Of a stretch of 23,115 bases of DNA, positions 18,123 through 23,115 are shown in pieces. The stretch is from Neelides folsomi (Eukaryota > Arthropoda > Collembola > Neelipleona > Neelidae). Each line of letters begins with the position of its first letter. Position 1 is the first letter of the stretch. The notes beneath the pieces were generated by a model. It had not been told where the DNA came from and did no database searches. It saw only the letters and a list, made by a program, of their open reading frames with translations. The stretch lies in NCBI GenBank assembly GCA_034687125.1, contig JAQGBZ010000650.1:1-23115 (forward strand), given 5' to 3'. Position numbers and translations under genes: made by a program.

Positions 18123-20317
18123 ATGAGTATCGTGCTTTTTAATTTCATTATTTTATTTTTACTTCAAAAAACATTTACAATTTTGAGTGCAGAAAAAATC
18201 AAACATGATTTACAGTCTGCAATTTCATATTTTGATTCAAATAGTAAAACTAAACCAATAAGATTTCTTCAATTTCAAAAGTCATCCATTGAACCTTCCT
18301 TATTCGATGAGAGAACTTTCCTACTAATTGACTTTTTATATCCATCATATAAAAAGCTTCAAGGATTTTATCAGCAGATAATTATTTTTGATCTTTCTCA
18401 TCCCAATAACAGTTTTTCGTTAATTAATGTAGAATTAACAGTAAATCGTCGTCGTGATTCTGTAATCTTTATTGGAACTCATAAACAGTTAATTTCTATT
18501 TCAAAGGAAAAATCAATAAGTCAAATTCGTGAGAAAATATTCATTGTAGTTGAAAATGAAATTAAGAAAATTTCATCTGACACGCTTTCTTATTTCCTCG
18601 GTGACCCTTTAACCCACAATAATAACAATTTAATTCAAATATTTGAATTAAAGAATTGGCAAAGGGGAAATTCAAACTTTGGCTTTAATTTGAGAGGACG
18701 CAATTTTAAATTTGCCGCTTTTGAATTTCCTCCGCGAATATTTCGCTTAGAAGGCGAAAGTGAAATTCGAGGACCAAATATGAAATTGATAATTGAATCA
18801 AGCAAAATATTTAATTTCACGTATAAAACTTCTTATTCAACAAAGAATTACGGAACCAAACATGAGAACGGAACTTGGAGCGGAATGTTTTCATATCTCG
18901 TTAATCCTCATTTGAACCATGATGGGATTTTGTCTTTGGGCCATGCATTAAATTGGATGGAATACGCGGAATATCCCGGGGATGGATTTGCTTTCACCAC
19001 CACAAAACTTGCCTTTGTTACAAGTCATGCCAAAGCAGTTTTAAAATGGTATGCATTTGTGTTACAACTCCAGCCCACTGTTTGGATTTACACAATTGGA
19101 AATTTTTTCTTGTTCGTTTTTGTTCTGGGAACAATTTCATATTTTAAAAAACGGAAAATGAACAGTGTTTTGAATGATACTTGGATTATGCCTTTGTCTC
19201 TAGCATTGGAACAAGGATTAACTGACATTAAAAAAGGACTAAGGTAAATGAATTAATGATTTACTCCCTGAGGCCAAAATAGAAAGGAAAATCTTGGTTT
19301 GGGCTTGCATTTCTTTTTGCCTCCCGCTCCCTCTGACTGCTTTTCAAATACCCTTTAACTTTTTAATTTATTTAAATGATGAGTTGATCTTTTCATTTAA
19401 ATATTTAATTATTATTTCATTAATAATAAATATACTTCCAATTAAACACTATCGTGTTATAAAATAAAATCTAATTGAAATTAAAGGAAGGAAGCCCAAA
19501 CCAAGATTTTCCTTTCTATTTTGGCCCCAGGGAGTATTAATTTATGAATTATTAATTTATTATATATTATATTTTTAATTAATTATTTGTCTTAAGGTAC
19601 ATTTGCTGTTTATTATTATTGGAATTCATGATATTATCAACAGCGTATAAAAGCACATTAAGGACAAATTTAGCTTTCCCTCGGCTGGATAAAATTCCTC
19701 AAACTTTTAAAGAACTATCCGAAAACCTTCAATTCTCGATCGTCCTCCATAAACTAGGCGGGCTTGAGGTGAATTTAATGAAGAACAGCGAACAGAAAGA
19801 GATTAAACGAATTTGGTCCAGATTGAGAATCGTAACCAATTCGAGTCATTGTGTTCGGAAAGCTTTCCTTGAAGATTCAACAGCTTGCATTGGATGGTCA
19901 ACAGTGTTGGAAGTTGCAGCTGACAAAAGTTTCACACTTAATAGCCACGTGGTGCCTTTGGCGGCTTCGACCAACAATTTGAGGACCCTCACCACTTCAA
20001 TGTTGTTTAAAAAGGACTCAGAGTTTACAGACAGTTTTGTGGGGATTGTTGGGAGCATTATTGAATCAGGGATTTATAAGAAATGGGAAATTGAAGCAAG
20101 TAAAGTTTTTAAAATGATTGGAAAAGCAAAAGTTTTGAAAAATGTGAAGAGTGAAGAATATTCTAAATTGGTTAATTTGGCCAAAAGGGACGATTTGACT
20201 GAACGACCGTTGACATTTTGGCCATTGAGAGTGGTCTTTTTATTTATCCCTGTTGGGTGTTTTATTGGGTTTGTTAGTTTAATTGGAGAATATTTCACTT
20301 ACAAAAGAAAACGCTAA
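18123..20317 (+). CDS. Divergent ionotropic receptor (IR family), two exons, 613 aa
   Basis: Exons 18123-19243 and 19597-20317 join in phase 2 (AG|G) without a frame break. The ATG at 18123 begins a signal peptide of about 22 residues. The N-terminal half is poorly conserved. The ligand-binding lobe 1 region starts near NFKFAAFEFPPRIF and GPNMKLIIESSKIFNFTY. TM1 is about residues 319-341 (WIYTIGNFFLFVFVLGTISYF). The pore region is SLALEQGLTDIKKGLR. TM3 (LLLLEFMILSTAYKSTLRTN) begins exon 2, with the Y-K-S-T-L segment replacing SYTANL of glutamate receptors. Lobe 2 follows, and TM4 is VVFLFIPVGCFIGFVSLIGEYF near the C-terminus. The canonical glutamate-contact Arg is not evident, as in many divergent arthropod IRs. 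It is likely a chemosensory cation channel subunit; the ligand is unknown. A MITE occupies most of the intron. Confidence 0.88.
19264..19534. repeat. 271-bp MITE in the ionotropic receptor intron, Stowaway-like CTCCCT ends
   Basis: Left end CTCCCTGAGGCCAAAATAG and right end CTATTTTGGCCCCAGGGAG are inverted repeats of about 41 bp with one mismatch. They extend through AAGGAAAATCTTGGTTTGGGC. TA flanks both ends (19262-19263 and 19535-19536). The CTCCCT terminus with TA duplication resembles the Stowaway/Tc1-mariner group. Without it the intron would be about 80 nt. Confidence 0.85.
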
Positions 20318-20693
20318 TAATAATAGTTAAGAAAATACCACGATCAAAAATCTCCAGTTTATAAATAGTTTAGTGAAAATCCATTTTAATTTATTGATTA
20401 TTTAGTCAAAAAATATGAATTATACCTCATTCACGGCCAAAGGTAATATGAGTTTGAACGAACCGCTTAATTATTTCCAGCTATCTGAATTAATATTGTT
20501 ACTATTAATTGTAGTATTACATATTTATGGACTTGTTTTGTTTAAAACAACATGTTGCGGAAATATTTAAAACAGACAAACCCCTATAGCCTATAATGAA
20601 CCAATAAGTCGGCAATTGAATTACATATTTATTAATCGAAATCAAAGATTCGATTTCAGTTTTCAGATAAATTAATTTTTATAGCAAATGAGT
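20318..20693. other. Intergenic region between convergent receptor and SET genes
   Basis: It holds the 3' ends of two convergent genes. No coding frame seen; a minus-strand poly(A) signal is listed separately. Confidence 0.5.
20628..20633 (-). promoter_or_regulatory. Polyadenylation signal AATAAA for the TPR/SET gene
   Basis: AATAAA on the minus strand, about 60 nt beyond the stop codon of the SET gene. Confidence 0.5.
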
Positions 20694-22459
20694 TCATTGA
20701 ATATAAATGCCATATTGAGCCAGGGTTTTGAGTTTGTCTGCATTCGTGTATTGGACAATCTCAATGGTTCCATAAGAATGGATCAATTCCTCCTTCAGCA
20801 CTTCCAACCAATACGCCACTTTCTCGTCATCCTCCAAATGGGCACTCAATTGGACCAAATTGAGCAAAAAAGCTACCGGTTTCCCTGAAATGTATCCAAG
20901 TCCTTCCACATGGTCCAATCCATGAGCCTTCACCAACAACTCGTAACATCTCTTCCAATTCTTCTTCTCATAATAATCCGTTGCAATATGGCGGAGTGGC
21001 TTGATCAAATACACGTGGAATTCCTTCGGGATGGCGGGGAAATTTGTATTCTCGAGTTGTTCGTAACTGGCCAGGCATTTCTTCATAGCTGGAACGTCTT
21101 CCATTTCCATGGCATAATCCAACTTTTGCAAAACGTCCCTGACCTTTGGGTGCATTTTAGAAAAAGCGATGCAAAGGCGGCAAACACATTCGAACATTAA
21201 TCGCTTGCTGAATTCTCCTCTTTGAACGATGGGGGACTCGATGTCGATCACGTGTTTGTAGATGACGTTGATTTCTTCGCCGGCTGAGATGGGACGGGTC
21301 GAGCGGACGATGAAAAGATCTCCGAAGATCATGAGGGTCGCGTTTGACCCGTAGCACAAATGGTTAATGAAGGAGGGAAAGAACCAAAGTCCTGCGATGT
21401 CACGGACCTTTTTCTCCTCATCCCATGGGTCAGTGAACGGATATCGAGGAGTTCGAGAGCAGTAGCAATTAACGAGACAGATTTGTTCAATCCGTCTCGT
21501 ATAATCCGTATCTTTATTTATGTCATCCGGGGATAAATCCAAGTGTTGTAAGTCTTGACCTTTTAAAATTAATTAAACATTTATTTTACAACATTATATT
21601 TAACCATTTTGTGATTACTTAATTGAATTATAAAAATTGTATGTCATAAAATTATTAAATATTTGGTAATATTAATTATTGGATTAATTAATTTATTGTA
21701 ATTGAGATTAATAGTATATTGTTTTTATAGACCTGCATAAAGCTTGAGGAGTTCAGGCAAAGACTCGGGTTCGTGTTTTACCATAAATTTGACAGTTTTT
21801 TGAATTCTCTCAAGCAAGCCATAAGCTCCTTCTTCCACATCAGCCATAGCAAAAGCTTTCGAAACAAGAACGATCGCCCCATCGGGAATGTCCTGAGTTG
21901 CAACGACGCCTCGTCCTTTCCCTTTCCCAGCATCGGCAATCATTTTGATTGGTCCCATGAACTCAAATTGACTGTTGAATCGAGTCAGACCCCCACGAAG
22001 TTCCTTTTTGGCCAAAGTAGCCAAATTGTATTTTCCGCTCTTCGTCTGTTTCTTCATCTTCCGTCCCGAATTGACCAGAACTTTGAAAACATCAACATTC
22101 TCCAGCTTGTCACTTCTCTCGCCCAACTCTTCCAGAACCTTCATCCCCGCTTCGAGTTGACCTAACCCATAGAGAGCTCGAACTTTCAAATATGAAGCTT
22201 CTTCATTTCCAGGATCGATCTTGAGGATCTCCTCAGCGTCTTCCTTAGCTCGCCGGTTGAGGGGAAAACAAAGGTAGGAATTGGCTCTTTTTGTGTGAAT
22301 GTGAATCTTCTCGTCGAGGGATAAATCTTGTTTAAGAGCGAGGGCGTAGGATTCAATTGCTTTGTGATGTTTGCCTCTACGGACGTTCTCGTCTCCTTCG
22401 ACTCGGTAAGGATTCCCTCGTGGGTTTTCGTTTTCGTTCTCCATTTTAAACTCTTCCAT
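20694..22459 (-). CDS. TPR and SET domain protein, SMYD4-like but without a MYND finger, 530 aa
   Basis: Exons 22459-21733 and 21559-20694 join in phase 1 (G|GT) across a 173-nt intron. Residues about 15-120 form TPR helices (EGDENVRRGKHHKAIESYALAL, then IDPGNEEASYLKVRALYGLG). The SET fold begins at KGKGRGVVATQDI (SAM-binding G-x-G). It resumes in exon 2 with GLWFFPSFINHLCYGSN, GDLFIVRSTRPISAGEEINVIY and a post-SET FECVCRLC. The C-terminus is helical, TPR-like. The set resembles SMYD4-type lysine methyltransferases. No MYND C-x2-C zinc finger lies between the SET halves, and the usual N-H-S-C is N-H-L-C here. Activity is therefore uncertain, although the Asn-His, GEE-I and Tyr positions remain. 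GC content is visibly higher than in neighbouring genes. Arthropods often carry many such SET paralogs. Confidence 0.85.
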
Positions 22460-23044
22460 GATTTGAATAATTACGATTAGAAAATGTACAAGGTGGAATT
22501 AATCAGAATTATTGCTTATTTTTTCATATGAAATTATTTTACAATGTTCAGATTGATGAAATGAGTTTATAACTTATTGGTCAATTTTAGAAAACAAAAA
22601 GGGTTTCCATATTGGCTTTATTTTTTTTATTTCTTATTTATTTAAATCTGTATAAATAGCCATACAGATGCACAATATAATTTTACTTTGTACTTTGCAA
22701 ACTTCAAAAGTTTGCCCAAAGTTATATTTCAACTTTATATTAATATTATTTCTATTAAAAATTTTAATTGTTAAGGAAATTAATTAATTGGGCAAAATTA
22801 AAACATGACATTGCAAAGTACAAAGTAAAATAATGTGGTGCAATGGGCCCCTGATATTCGAGTGATGTTGTTATATTATGTTTTATGATTGCTAAAATTA
22901 AGTTCATATTTAACACCATTAAGCAATCTCAATAAGCACTATTTGCATTATCAAAGTTATGACTTTATCATGGATAAAAAAGAATTTCTGTATGACAGAG
23001 ATTTTTCTGATTATTGAAGTGCTAAAAGTTTAGGTTTAACTTTC
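22460..23044. other. Intergenic region between the SET gene and 5S rRNA
   Basis: It holds the SET gene promoter and one long inverted-repeat element. No coding frame is supported. Confidence 0.5.
22669..22842. repeat. MITE-like inverted repeat upstream of the SET gene
   Basis: TGCACAATATAATTTTACTT at the left and AAGTAAAATAATGTGGTGCA at the right are imperfect inverted repeats. They run on through TGTACTTTGCAA paired with TTGCAAAGTACA (perfect), giving arms of about 32 bp. An inner AAGTTTGCCCAA block pairs with TTGGGCAAAATT. About 174 bp in total, no coding; target duplication not resolved. Confidence 0.65.
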
Positions 23045-23115
23045 GCCAACGGCCATACCACGTTGAAAGCACCAGTTCTCGTCCGATCACTGAAGTTAAG
23101 CAACGTTGGGCCCGG
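23045..23115 (+). rRNA. 5S ribosomal RNA gene, 5' part (truncated by the window edge)
   Basis: The sequence starts GCCAACGGCCATACCACGTT and continues TCTCGTCCGATCACTGAAGT and TAAGCAACGTTGGGCCCGG, matching the first 71 of about 120 nt of arthropod 5S rRNA. The internal box A region (AGTTAAGCAACGTTGGG) is intact. A few positions differ from the usual arthropod consensus, for example GUUGGG rather than GUCGGG. It could be a functional gene, a pseudogene or the head of a 5S-derived SINE; the missing 3' part would decide. Confidence 0.85.

Noticed and set aside
1..23115. CRISPR arrays, bacterial operons or phage genes
   Set aside because: Spliced animal genes, poly(A) signals and MITEs dominate, and there are no regularly spaced direct repeats or prokaryotic gene organisation.

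Overview
This window is eukaryotic nuclear DNA and almost certainly arthropod. It is very AT-rich and its genes have short GT-AG introns. It carries a divergent ionotropic receptor, a GT10 alpha-1,3-fucosyltransferase and the 5' part of an arthropod-like 5S rRNA gene. I cannot name the species. A springtail or another lineage with expanded Cys-rich EB-like proteins fits, but that is a guess.

Layout. At 218-1594 (-) there is a complete three-exon alpha-1,3-fucosyltransferase. From 2902 to 17533 (+) lies a tandem family of secreted Cys-rich EB/EGF-like proteins. I label its members A (2902), B (5350), C (8079), D (10637) and E (16147). B, C and E are intact two-exon genes of 427, 444 and 435 aa with the same phase-1 intron position. 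A carries one frameshift. D is a solitary exon 1 with an 11-nt deletion. Directly against D, on the minus strand (10869-12214), is a multiply broken pseudogene (F) of a different Cys-rich secreted protein. Two small spliced genes lie inside the cluster: a 71-aa chromodomain protein at 12665-13061 (-) and an unknown 124-aa secreted protein (G) at 14358-15529 (+). Downstream are a two-exon ionotropic receptor (18123-20317, +), a TPR/SET-domain protein (20694-22459, -) and a partial 5S rRNA gene at the right edge (23045-23115).

The other major component is inverted-repeat DNA of MITE type. Several elements have clean terminal inverted repeats and TA (or 6-bp) target duplications. Four sit inside introns: C, the ionotropic receptor, and two side by side in G. 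Subtracting them returns each host intron to about 80-135 nt, like the other introns here.

The secreted Cys-rich proteins, the small secreted protein, the receptor and the fucosyltransferase would all act at the cell surface or in the secretory pathway. Nothing in the sequence shows that they work together. The clearest theme is birth and decay in a lineage-specific tandem gene family, with signs of conversion between copies, a truncated copy and an adjacent dead gene.
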